This document shows, piece after piece, positions 1 to 5,505 of a stretch of DNA of 8,706 nucleotides. The stretch is from CAYUYV01 sp964474635 (lineage in GTDB: Bacteria; Pseudomonadota; Alphaproteobacteria; JAJFIK01): the NCBI GenBank assembly GCA_964474635.1, contig CAYYTT010000166.1, positions 1 through 8,706 of the forward strand, in the 5' to 3' direction. Position 1 is the stretch's first letter. Each line of letters begins with the position of its first letter. A program made the position numbers and the translations under genes. Below the pieces are notes generated by a model. It did not search any database, was not told where the DNA came from, and worked only from the letters and a program-made list of their open reading frames with translations.

Positions 1-231
1 GATCTCCGGCTTGTTCGTAGTGATCCGCCGGCAGATCGTCAGGCCGTCTTCGCCTTGCATCATGAGATCGTGAATCACAAGATCGACCGGCGTTTCGGCA
101 AGCAGGGCATCGAAGCTCGCGCCATCTTCGCAGGCGCGCACGGCGAAGCCCTCCCGGGTCAAATAATCACGGACCAGGGTGCGGATTTCAGCGTCGTCCT
201 CGACGACGGCAATGAGCGGTATCTCAGCCAT
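1..231 (-). CDS. Response regulator, N-terminal receiver domain (partial, cut by window edge)
   Basis: The minus-strand frame starts at ATG 231-229 and runs off the left edge after 77 codons. The protein opens with a hydrophobic strand, then the acidic pair D12-D13 in the motif VVEDD, which binds Mg2+ in receiver domains. D55 in the context VDLVIHDLMM is the expected phosphoacceptor, followed by the GEDGL turn (60-64) and the ICRRI helix. This is the classic CheY-like fold of two-component systems, in which a sensor kinase phosphorylates the Asp. The DLMMQGEDGL style is typical of OmpR/PhoB-type regulators, but the DNA-binding domain lies outside the window, so the output class is inferred. 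A direct repeat of the kind OmpR-family proteins bind lies 43-69 bases upstream of the start. The gene faces away from the secreted-protein genes. Confidence 0.9.
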   Translation of the reverse strand, partial: MAEIPLIAVVEDDAEIRTLVRDYLTREGFAVRACEDGASFDALLAETPVDLVIHDLMMQGEDGLTICRRITTNKPEI

Positions 232-273
232 GGGTCAAGTCTATCGCAGGTCTGTTTCAAGCCTGTGAGCCAT

Positions 274-300
274 TGTAACGGCATGTTACGGGCCGTTGCA
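274..300. promoter_or_regulatory. Candidate OmpR-type operator: 10-bp-spaced direct repeat
   Basis: TGTAACG (274-280) is followed exactly 10 bases later by TGTTACG (284-290), and a degenerate third copy CGTTGCA may follow at 294-300. The same bases also form an inverted repeat, GTAAC-N5-GTTAC (275-289). An exact TGTAACG occurs again on the minus strand at 326-332. OmpR/PhoB-family regulators usually bind tandem half-sites about 10-11 bases apart, one helical turn. The site lies between a response regulator gene (start at 231, minus) and an exported-protein gene (start at 453, plus), so autoregulation or control of both genes is plausible. This is inferred; no matching consensus was recognised. 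Confidence 0.4.
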
Positions 301-440
301 GGGCCCAGGACACATGGACTTGGAACGTTACAGTCGGCTTATTGGCCTGCAAAGGGGGGCGGTGAAAGTGGCCTTGCTCGACGGAGCCACCCACGACGCG
401 AACGGGTGGCCCGGCGGACAGACACCACCAACCCTTGATG

Positions 441-446
441 CAGGAG
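441..446 (+). promoter_or_regulatory. Ribosome binding site that fixes the start at 453
   Basis: CAGGAG lies with GGAG ending 6 bases before ATG 453. It falls downstream of the alternative in-frame starts TTG 435 and ATG 438, so it supports translation from 453. That start also gives a clean signal peptide. Confidence 0.7.
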
Positions 447-452
447 ACTGAC

Positions 453-1316
453 ATGAAAATGCTCACCGCAATCGCCGCCCTTGCCACTGTTCTCATCGTT
501 TTGCCCGAAACGGCCGACGCCCAGGCCGGCCGGGCTAAGGTTCGGGGCGCCCGCCCCAACGCCGCCGGAGGCGTAACGGCCGGCTCCGCTGCCGCCGTGC
601 GCGGGGCCCAGGGCGGCGCCATCCGGGGCCGCGGCGCCGTGACCGATGGCCAGGGCAATGCCGCCTTTGGCCGTGGAAACTGCGCCGCTGGCGCCTCCGC
701 GGCAGGCTGCGGCGCGTCCGGCACAACCATCGGCGCGGATGGCACGGTCAACCGCACTTTTGGCCAAGGTGCTGTCGGTGAAAACGGCACGTTTACACGC
801 CAAGGCGGCCTGACCGGCAATGCGGACGGCAGCCTGTCTCGCAACAGCTCGACCGTGGCTGAAGGAGCCAACGGCAACTTTGATCGGCAAGGCAACTTCA
901 ACCGCGATGCGGACGGCAGCCTGTCACGCCAGGGCTCGACCGTGGCCAATGGGGCCAATGGCAACCTGGATCAGCAAAGCGGCCTCACCCGTAATGCCGA
1001 CGGCAGCCTGTCGCGCCAGGGCTCGACCGTGGCCAATGGGGCCAATGGTAGCCTCGATCAGCAAAGCGACTTCACCCGTAACGCCGACGGCACTTATTCC
1101 GGTGAGCGCACAACATCGGCCCAGGGCGAGAACGGCAGCTATGAAGGCAACGCCAGCGTGGACAGCACCAACGGTTTCACCCGTCAAAGCCAGGCCACCA
1201 ACGAGCAAGGCAGCGTGTCCGTTGAAGCCGAGCGCAAGCGCGGAGAAACCCAAAGCCGGCAAGTGACGTGCACGAATGCCGCCGGCGACACGGTGGCCTG
1301 CCCGACCCCGAACTGA
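453..1316 (+). CDS. Secreted repeat protein with alternating 15/14-residue units
   Basis: This 287-residue exported protein belongs to no family I recognise. Residues 1-23 form a signal peptide (MK, hydrophobic core, ADA cleavage before Q24). Residues 24-97 are Gly/Ala/Arg-rich and low in complexity. From about 98 to 253 the chain is a run of short units, each ending in NG or DG and alternating 15 and 14 residues. Examples are SLSRQGSTVANGANG (156-170) and NLDQQSGLTRNADG (171-184). Pairs of units make a 29-residue (87-bp) super-repeat. Cysteines occur only as two close pairs flanking the array: C77/C86 before it and C273/C283 after it, suggesting two small disulfide loops. The short Gly/Asn/Asp turns suggest stacked hairpins or a beta-solenoid, possibly an adhesive, fibre-forming or ion-binding surface protein; this is inference. 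ATG 453 was chosen over upstream starts because of the Shine-Dalgarno sequence at 441-446. Confidence 0.8.
   Translation: MKMLTAIAALATVLIVLPETADAQAGRAKVRGARPNAAGGVTAGSAAAVRGAQGGAIRGRGAVTDGQGNAAFGRGNCAAGASAAGCGASGTTIGADGTVNRTFGQGAVGENGTFTRQGGLTGNADGSLSRNSSTVAEGANGNFDRQGNFNRDADGSLSRQGSTVANGANGNLDQQSGLTRNADGSLSRQGSTVANGANGSLDQQSDFTRNADGTYSGERTTSAQGENGSYEGNASVDSTNGFTRQSQATNEQGSVSVEAERKRGETQSRQVTCTNAAGDTVACPTPN
822..1169 (+). repeat. 87-bp in-frame tandem repeat, about four copies
   Basis: The GC(G/C)GACGGC anchor recurs at 822, 909, 996 and 1083, exactly 87 bases apart each time, encoding 29-residue units. By eye, the copies at 909 and 996 differ at about 8 of 87 positions. The copies at 822 and 1083 are more diverged. 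The array lies wholly inside the secreted repeat protein gene and is prone to copy-number change by slippage or recombination. Confidence 0.88.
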
Positions 1317-1348
1317 TCAGCGTCTTGCCCAAGCCGATCTGACGTCCC

Positions 1349-1375
1349 GCCCGGCGGACACCCCATCCGCCGGGC
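1349..1375 (+). terminator. Hairpin downstream of the repeat protein gene
   Basis: GCCCGGCGGA (1349-1358) and TCCGCCGGGC (1366-1375) form a perfect 10-bp GC-rich stem around the 7-base loop CACCCCA, starting 33 bases after the stop at 1316. The following bases have no proper T-run (ACCCAACCCCTT), so this is either a weak intrinsic terminator or a 3'-end stabilising hairpin. It separates the repeat protein gene from the EF-hand gene, which has its own ribosome binding site. Confidence 0.5.
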
Positions 1376-1531
1376 ACCCAACCCCTTACGACCAACCGGC
1401 ATGAAGTGGTCCCGGCAACGGCGTCATGGGGCGCGCAGGCGACATTGGTCTGACCCGCGTCACATCGTTCGCGCTGACCAGGGCTTCAAATCAGGACCGG
1501 TCCCGTACACACCTTCTTTGGAGATAGAACA

Positions 1532-1972
1532 ATGCGTCTCGTGATCATTGCCCTCATCAGCACCGCCACCGTGGCCCCGGCTTTCGCGCACGTGCCCTCC
1601 TCCGGCGTCTTTCCCACGGCGGTTTTCGAGCGGGCCGACCAGATTGGCGACGCCCTCGTCAGCCTGGATGAACTCCGCGCGACCCGGGCGAAACTCTTTG
1701 GCCGGATCGACCGCAACGGCGATGGTGTCTTTGATGAAAACGACAAGACCCTCTTCCGACGCGCGGAAATGGAAAAACGCCGCGCCGAGATTAAACGACT
1801 GTTCGATGCGGACGGCGACGGCGCGGTGAGCGCGGCCGAATTCCTCGACGGCCCGACCCCGCTCTTCACACAGGCCGACACGAACGGCGACGACTTTTTG
1901 GACCAGGCTGAGATCGCAGCGGCCCGCGACGCCGCCGCCGCTCAGCGCCAGGCGGGGGCGAGCCAGCCGTGA
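1532..1972 (+). CDS. Periplasmic EF-hand calcium-binding protein
   Basis: The 146-residue protein has a signal peptide (1-19, AFA before H20), so it acts in the periplasm or outside the cell. Three EF-hand loops are clear: D60-x-N62-x-D64-G-V-x-D68...D71, D92-x-D94-x-D96-G-A-x-S100...E103, and D116-x-N118-x-D120-D-F-x-D124...E127. A degenerate fourth loop at 36-47 (D36, D40, S44, E47) has Ile at loop position 3 and Ala at position 6. Loop 1 ends in Asp rather than Glu, which in EF-hands often shifts affinity toward Mg2+. The tail is Ala/Gln-rich. GGAGA at 1520-1524 sits 7 bases before the ATG. The stop overlaps the GTG start of the next gene by 4 bases, suggesting translational coupling with the outer-membrane protein. 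Ca2+ sensing, buffering or structural stabilisation are possible roles; the ligand is not proven by sequence. Confidence 0.9.
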   Translation: MRLVIIALISTATVAPAFAHVPSSGVFPTAVFERADQIGDALVSLDELRATRAKLFGRIDRNGDGVFDENDKTLFRRAEMEKRRAEIKRLFDADGDGAVSAAEFLDGPTPLFTQADTNGDDFLDQAEIAAARDAAAAQRQAGASQP

Positions 1973-2898
1973 GCGTCCCTGCAAACAGGATAAAGGCCGG
2001 GTCCGCCGCGATTGCGGCGGTCCAGGGCTTGTGCATTGCCGGCCTCGCGGCCCTCGGGTGCGCCCCGGCGCAGGCTCAAACTCAAGCGGACGCGCCGGTC
2101 TGGACGGCCTCCATCGGGGTCAACGCAGTTCGGGGCCTCGACAGCGACGAGCCGGACGCCTCCGGCACCGATGCCCTCGGAGCAAGCGTTGCCCTCAATG
2201 TGACGACCGGCCCCTGGATCGCGGGACTTGCCTTTGCCGCATCGGACCGGGACCTCGTTCTCTCCGAGGCGGTCACCGTGACGGATGAGCAGTCCTTCGC
2301 CGTGGCCGGGTGGCTGGTGCGCAGCTTCGGCGCGACGTCGGTGTCCCTTGCGGTGGATTACGGCGAGGATGGCTATGAGGGTGAAGTCTCCGGCACGCGC
2401 TTGGCGCAAGCGCCCAAAGTCGATAGCGATACGCAGTTCATCAGCTTGGGGACGAGCGTATCCCATGTCTTTGGCACGAGTACACGGCTCGTGCCGTCCC
2501 TGGGCGCGGCGTGGACACAATCCGAGACCCAGACCCGGACGATTTCGGAAGGGCCTGCGGCGTTGGGCTTGGGCGATTCGCGGACCGATGACGGCCTGTC
2601 GGGAACCCTCGGGCTCGATATAGGCCATGACGTGACACCGTGGTTGATCCTGACGGGCCGGGTGGCCGGCACGATCGCGGAAAACGAGTCCGCCACCTCG
2701 CGCAGTGGCCTGACCTTCGGGCGCAGCCTGACGGGCCCCACATCCTCCGCGTCCGATGAGTCCGTGGCGTGGGCGGATATGGGGGTGGGCGCGGTGTTCG
2801 TCTTCGGGGCCAACACCGTGTCGATCGACGCGCTTGCCACGGCTGGACAGGAAGCCGATTTCGTCACCGCGGGCCTTACTCTGTCCCGCAGTTTCTGA
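1969..2898 (+). CDS. Outer-membrane beta-barrel protein (autotransporter-barrel-like)
   Basis: The 309-residue protein starts at GTG 1969, inside the stop of the EF-hand gene (GTGA overlap). An N-terminal signal sequence ends near AQA36. The rest alternates amphipathic beta-strands with short polar loops: WTASIGVNAVRGL, ALGASVALNVTTGPW, TSVSLAVDYGEDGY, RLVPSLGAAWTQSETQT, GLSGTLGLDIGHDVTPW, AVFVFGANTVSIDALAT. It ends in LTLSRSF, a strand with C-terminal Phe, the usual outer-membrane beta-signal recognised by the BAM machinery. Length and pattern fit a barrel of roughly 10-12 strands similar to autotransporter or OmpA-like barrels. No passenger domain is present, so it is a stand-alone barrel rather than a full autotransporter. 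Cys31 in ALGC resembles a poor lipobox, but the AQA site fits better. The substrate or function is unknown. Confidence 0.75.
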   Translation: MSVPANRIKAGSAAIAAVQGLCIAGLAALGCAPAQAQTQADAPVWTASIGVNAVRGLDSDEPDASGTDALGASVALNVTTGPWIAGLAFAASDRDLVLSEAVTVTDEQSFAVAGWLVRSFGATSVSLAVDYGEDGYEGEVSGTRLAQAPKVDSDTQFISLGTSVSHVFGTSTRLVPSLGAAWTQSETQTRTISEGPAALGLGDSRTDDGLSGTLGLDIGHDVTPWLILTGRVAGTIAENESATSRSGLTFGRSLTGPTSSASDESVAWADMGVGAVFVFGANTVSIDALATAGQEADFVTAGLTLSRSF

Positions 2899-2915
2899 GC
2901 CAAGGAAGCCCGAAG

Positions 2916-2931
2916 CTGCATGCTCATGCAG
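2916..2931. repeat. Small hairpin between the barrel gene and the terminator
   Basis: CTGCAT (2916-2921) pairs with ATGCAG (2926-2931) around a 4-base loop, just after the stop at 2898 and immediately before the large hairpin. It may stabilise the mRNA 3' end or simply be chance. Confidence 0.35.
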
Positions 2932-2933
2932 AT

Positions 2934-2971
2934 ATGACAAAGCCCGGGGCTCGCGCACCGGGCTTTGTCAT
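2934..2971. terminator. Intrinsic, probably bidirectional terminator
   Basis: ATGACAAAGCCCGG (2934-2947) and CCGGGCTTTGTCAT (2958-2971) form a perfect 14-bp stem with a 10-base loop. It lies between the convergent barrel gene (plus, ends 2898) and ABC permease gene (minus, ends 2999). The GC-rich apex and A/T-rich base are typical of terminators that work in both directions. The T-run after the stem is short on the plus strand (TTT), so termination may be partial. Confidence 0.75.
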
Positions 2972-2998
2972 TTCGCATACTCTGTCACCGTAGCTTAC

Positions 2999-4441
2999 TC
3001 AGGCCGGCTCCGGGGCCCTAACCCTGTTCATCCGGACAATGACAATCAGCCAGGCCAGTCCCGCCTCGACCGCCGGCGGAATGACCGTGAGCCATGCGGC
3101 CCCCAGGACCGTTGGCGCAAAGAGGGCCTGGGCCTCCCGCGGCGCGGCAACCCCGGCGATGGCGGGCAGCACCATGTAAAGCACCACCAGGGTCACGAAG
3201 GCGGCGAAATCGGCCCGGCGGCTCTGGGCCGTCGCGTTGTAGATCAACACGATGCCCGCATCACGCAGCAAAAACAGAAAGCTCGCGACCGCCAGCGGAC
3301 GCCAATCCACCGCCCCGTCCGGGCCGACCATGCGGAAGATAAAGTCAGCCTCACTGAGGGCGTTAAAGCTGTTCAGCGTTTCCTGGTCGATCTCGATGGG
3401 CCGGCCGAACAGGGTCAGCAACAGGGCCATCAGGCCCGTCGCGGCGATGGCCCAACCCCAACTGGGCACCCGCGACGCGGCACCGATCAGATTGCCTGAG
3501 AGCATCTTGCGCCCGATCCACCGCAACGTGACGATGTCCTTGCTGTCCAGAAACAGCATGACATAGGCCAGCGTCATGGCGGTGAGCATGCCAATCCCGA
3601 AGCGGACCAACAGGCCCAGATCCATCGCACCGAAAACCGATTGCGCATCCACCTCGCGCGCGGCCATTTCAATGGCATCGGCAAGGCCCGCGAAATACAG
3701 CATTACAAAGGCCAAAAATGCGATCCAGACCAGGGGTGAGTTCGTGAACTGGAGCTCCTGGCGCATCAGACGGTGATTGCCGACGATGGCCCAGGCACCG
3801 AAGATCGCAATCGAGCTGAGCACAAAGGTCTTCACATCAAAGCCGATGCCGAACCAGGTGAAGGCGAGCATGTTCACTTCGGCCGGCCAATTGTCCGGCC
3901 ACAGGCTGGCCAGTTGAAACGCCGCCAGAACACCCAGCAACTGATAGATGAAGACGCCGAAACCGGGATGGCGCAGCTGCCGGCGCACGGCAAGAAGGCT
4001 CGCCAGCATGGCAACGGCCTGAGCGAAAACGCCCACCAACACGTAATAGGCCAGACTGCTCAAGGCGGCCCCGGCACCCTGGTTCTGGAGGGTCAAAACA
4101 AAAAGCACGCCAATGCAGATTGCCCCGCCATACCAGACAAAGATGGTCGACCCGAACAGCTTGCCCCAAACCATGGACCAGGGGGCAATGGCGGACATGC
4201 GCTGGCCGTCCCAGGTGCGCTCCCGGATCTCGCTGACGACCGTTCGTGCACTGAGATAGGTGCCCCAAATGACCACGATAAGCCAGTAGCCGGCCTCGGC
4301 CGCCATCTTGACGGCCTGATCGGCCGCGTCGAAGGGCACAAGGCCGACGGCGAAGAAAATGGCCCCCAGGACCACCGGCATGGTGATCAGCCGGCCGCTG
4401 GAGAGATTGAGCCACACATTGCGCTGAAATTCCGGGTTCAT
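2999..4441 (-). CDS. ABC-2 type transporter permease, double-length
   Basis: This 480-residue inner-membrane protein is the membrane partner of the ATPase just upstream. Its ATG overlaps the ATPase stop by 4 bases (ATGA). About twelve hydrophobic segments can be picked out, for example near residues 20-36, 52-66, 95-119, 127-152, 161-181, 196-221 and 236-257, then five more to the C-terminus. The stretch at about 69-95, with SEIRERTWDG followed by PWSMVWGKL, matches the ABC-2 signature in which a cytoplasmic coupling segment precedes a Gly-Lys and a membrane helix. ABC-2 permeases commonly have six segments and about 250 residues, so this may be two membrane halves in one chain. The C-terminus is short and basic (RMNRVRAPEPA). 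No second permease gene or periplasmic binding protein adjoins, which favours export, but the substrate cannot be read from the sequence. Confidence 0.85.
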   Translation of the reverse strand: MNPEFQRNVWLNLSSGRLITMPVVLGAIFFAVGLVPFDAADQAVKMAAEAGYWLIVVIWGTYLSARTVVSEIRERTWDGQRMSAIAPWSMVWGKLFGSTIFVWYGGAICIGVLFVLTLQNQGAGAALSSLAYYVLVGVFAQAVAMLASLLAVRRQLRHPGFGVFIYQLLGVLAAFQLASLWPDNWPAEVNMLAFTWFGIGFDVKTFVLSSIAIFGAWAIVGNHRLMRQELQFTNSPLVWIAFLAFVMLYFAGLADAIEMAAREVDAQSVFGAMDLGLLVRFGIGMLTAMTLAYVMLFLDSKDIVTLRWIGRKMLSGNLIGAASRVPSWGWAIAATGLMALLLTLFGRPIEIDQETLNSFNALSEADFIFRMVGPDGAVDWRPLAVASFLFLLRDAGIVLIYNATAQSRRADFAAFVTLVVLYMVLPAIAGVAAPREAQALFAPTVLGAAWLTVIPPAVEAGLAWLIVIVRMNRVRAPEPA

Positions 4442-5382
4442 GACTGGGCCCCTTCCTTCGCGGCGCCGCCTTTCGCGGCTGACAGATCCCTGAAATACGC
4501 ATCTTCCAGACGCTGACGGACATCCTGCATGCCCGCCACTTCAAGACCCGCGTCCAGCAGGGCGCGCAAAAGCGCGGAGCGATTGGGCCCGTCGGCGCCG
4601 AGCGCCACCACGGCTGAGGCGTCATCGACGCGCAAAACCTCAAGTCCCGCCATGGCCGACAAGACACCGCCCAAACGCAGATCGGGCTGGGCCAAATCGA
4701 TCCTCAGGGCCTTGCGACCATCCTCGGTCGCGGCAACGCTCTGGGAGCCGACGATGCGCCCGCGATCCATAATGATCATGTGAGTGCAATAGTCCTCAAG
4801 CTCGGCCAGAATGTGGGACGAGACGATCTGTGTAATGCCCAAATCGCGCAGGGCCAGGAAGAGGCGCGACAGGCTGCGCCGGGCTTCCGGGTCGAGGCCC
4901 GAGGCCGGTTCATCCAGCAGCAGCACGCGCGGCTCGTGGACAATGGCCTGGCCAATGGCCAGACGCTGACGCAGGCCCCGCGACAGGGCGCCGGCGGCCT
5001 GGTCCATGCGGTCCGTGAGATCGGTACGCTCGGCGGCCACGCGGGCGGCCGTTTCCGCATCGGCCGAGCCGATGCCATGGGCGCGCGCGGCGAAAATCAG
5101 GCTTTGCCGCACGGTCAAATCATCGTAAAGACCAAAGAAATCAGGCAGGTAGCCGATGCGCTCATGGACCTGGCGCGGATGCTGCTGGGTGTCGAGCCCG
5201 TCGATCCGTACCCGTCCTGAGAACGGTCTTTCCAGGGCCGCCAGGCAGCGCAGCAGGGTCGTCTTGCCCGCGCCGTTGGGGCCCACGAGCGCGGCGATGG
5301 CGCCGGCCTCCACGGAGAGATTGATGCCCGTCAACGCCCGTGTCGTCGGGTATTCATAACTAAGGTCTTGGACCTCTATCAT
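4438..5382 (-). CDS. ABC transporter ATP-binding protein
   Basis: The 314-residue nucleotide-binding domain powers the adjacent permease. Motifs in order: an aromatic A-loop Tyr around 9-11; Walker A GPNGAGKTT (34-42, Lys40); a Q-loop region in the form IGYLPDFFGLYDDLT with Asp81 where glutamine is usual, a change common in NatA/CcmA-like exporters that carry LPE or LPD; signature LSRGLRQRL (133-141); Walker B VLLLDEP (153-159, catalytic Glu158); D-loop SGLD (161-164); and H-loop His190 in SSHIL. An extra C-terminal region of about 95 residues (roughly 220-314) is typical of ABC-2 exporter ATPases. The ATG at 5382 is preceded by a GGGGGTGA Shine-Dalgarno-like sequence. It is the first gene of the operon, with its promoter expected in 5383-5505, shared with the divergent gene. 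Confidence 0.95.
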   Translation of the reverse strand: MIEVQDLSYEYPTTRALTGINLSVEAGAIAALVGPNGAGKTTLLRCLAALERPFSGRVRIDGLDTQQHPRQVHERIGYLPDFFGLYDDLTVRQSLIFAARAHGIGSADAETAARVAAERTDLTDRMDQAAGALSRGLRQRLAIGQAIVHEPRVLLLDEPASGLDPEARRSLSRLFLALRDLGITQIVSSHILAELEDYCTHMIIMDRGRIVGSQSVAATEDGRKALRIDLAQPDLRLGGVLSAMAGLEVLRVDDASAVVALGADGPNRSALLRALLDAGLEVAGMQDVRQRLEDAYFRDLSAAKGGAAKEGAQS

Positions 5383-5505
5383 AGCGGGTCACCCCCACAT
5401 TTTGGCCAGGAACTGGCGTTTGATCCCCACATCGCACCTCTTCACTGGAATGTGCTTTTGGGACAAACCTTCGGTCAAGCCAACCTAGGGCAGGATGCTT
5501 GATCG

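Noticed and set aside
257..964. Long minus-strand open frame opposite the repeat protein gene (235 codons), plus similar frames at 339-890 and 924-1262
   Set aside because: Its repetitive Pro/Arg-rich sequence is a mirror of the 87-bp repeat. There is no ribosome binding site, and the plus-strand frame has a signal peptide and clear structure.
909..1082. Regular repeats considered as a CRISPR array
   Set aside because: The period is 87 bases with no variable spacers, and the repeats are in frame inside a coding gene.
2056..2067. Possible lipobox (ALGC, Cys31) in the barrel protein
   Set aside because: The residues do not fit a good lipobox, a better AQA cleavage site follows, and beta-barrel proteins are not normally lipoproteins.
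1942..2958. 338-codon minus-strand open frame opposite the barrel gene
   Set aside because: It is rich in Arg/Gly/His with no domain, runs through the terminator hairpin, and opposes a well-formed outer-membrane protein; it is a GC-rich antisense frame.
2756..3499. 247-codon plus-strand open frame running from the barrel gene through the terminator into the permease
   Set aside because: It crosses a terminator and two convergent genes and its composition is typical of a shadow frame.
3773..4516. 247-codon plus-strand open frame opposite the ABC permease
   Set aside because: The sequence is hydrophilic and low in order, and it mirrors the hydrophobic codons of the permease; the permease has twelve coherent membrane segments.
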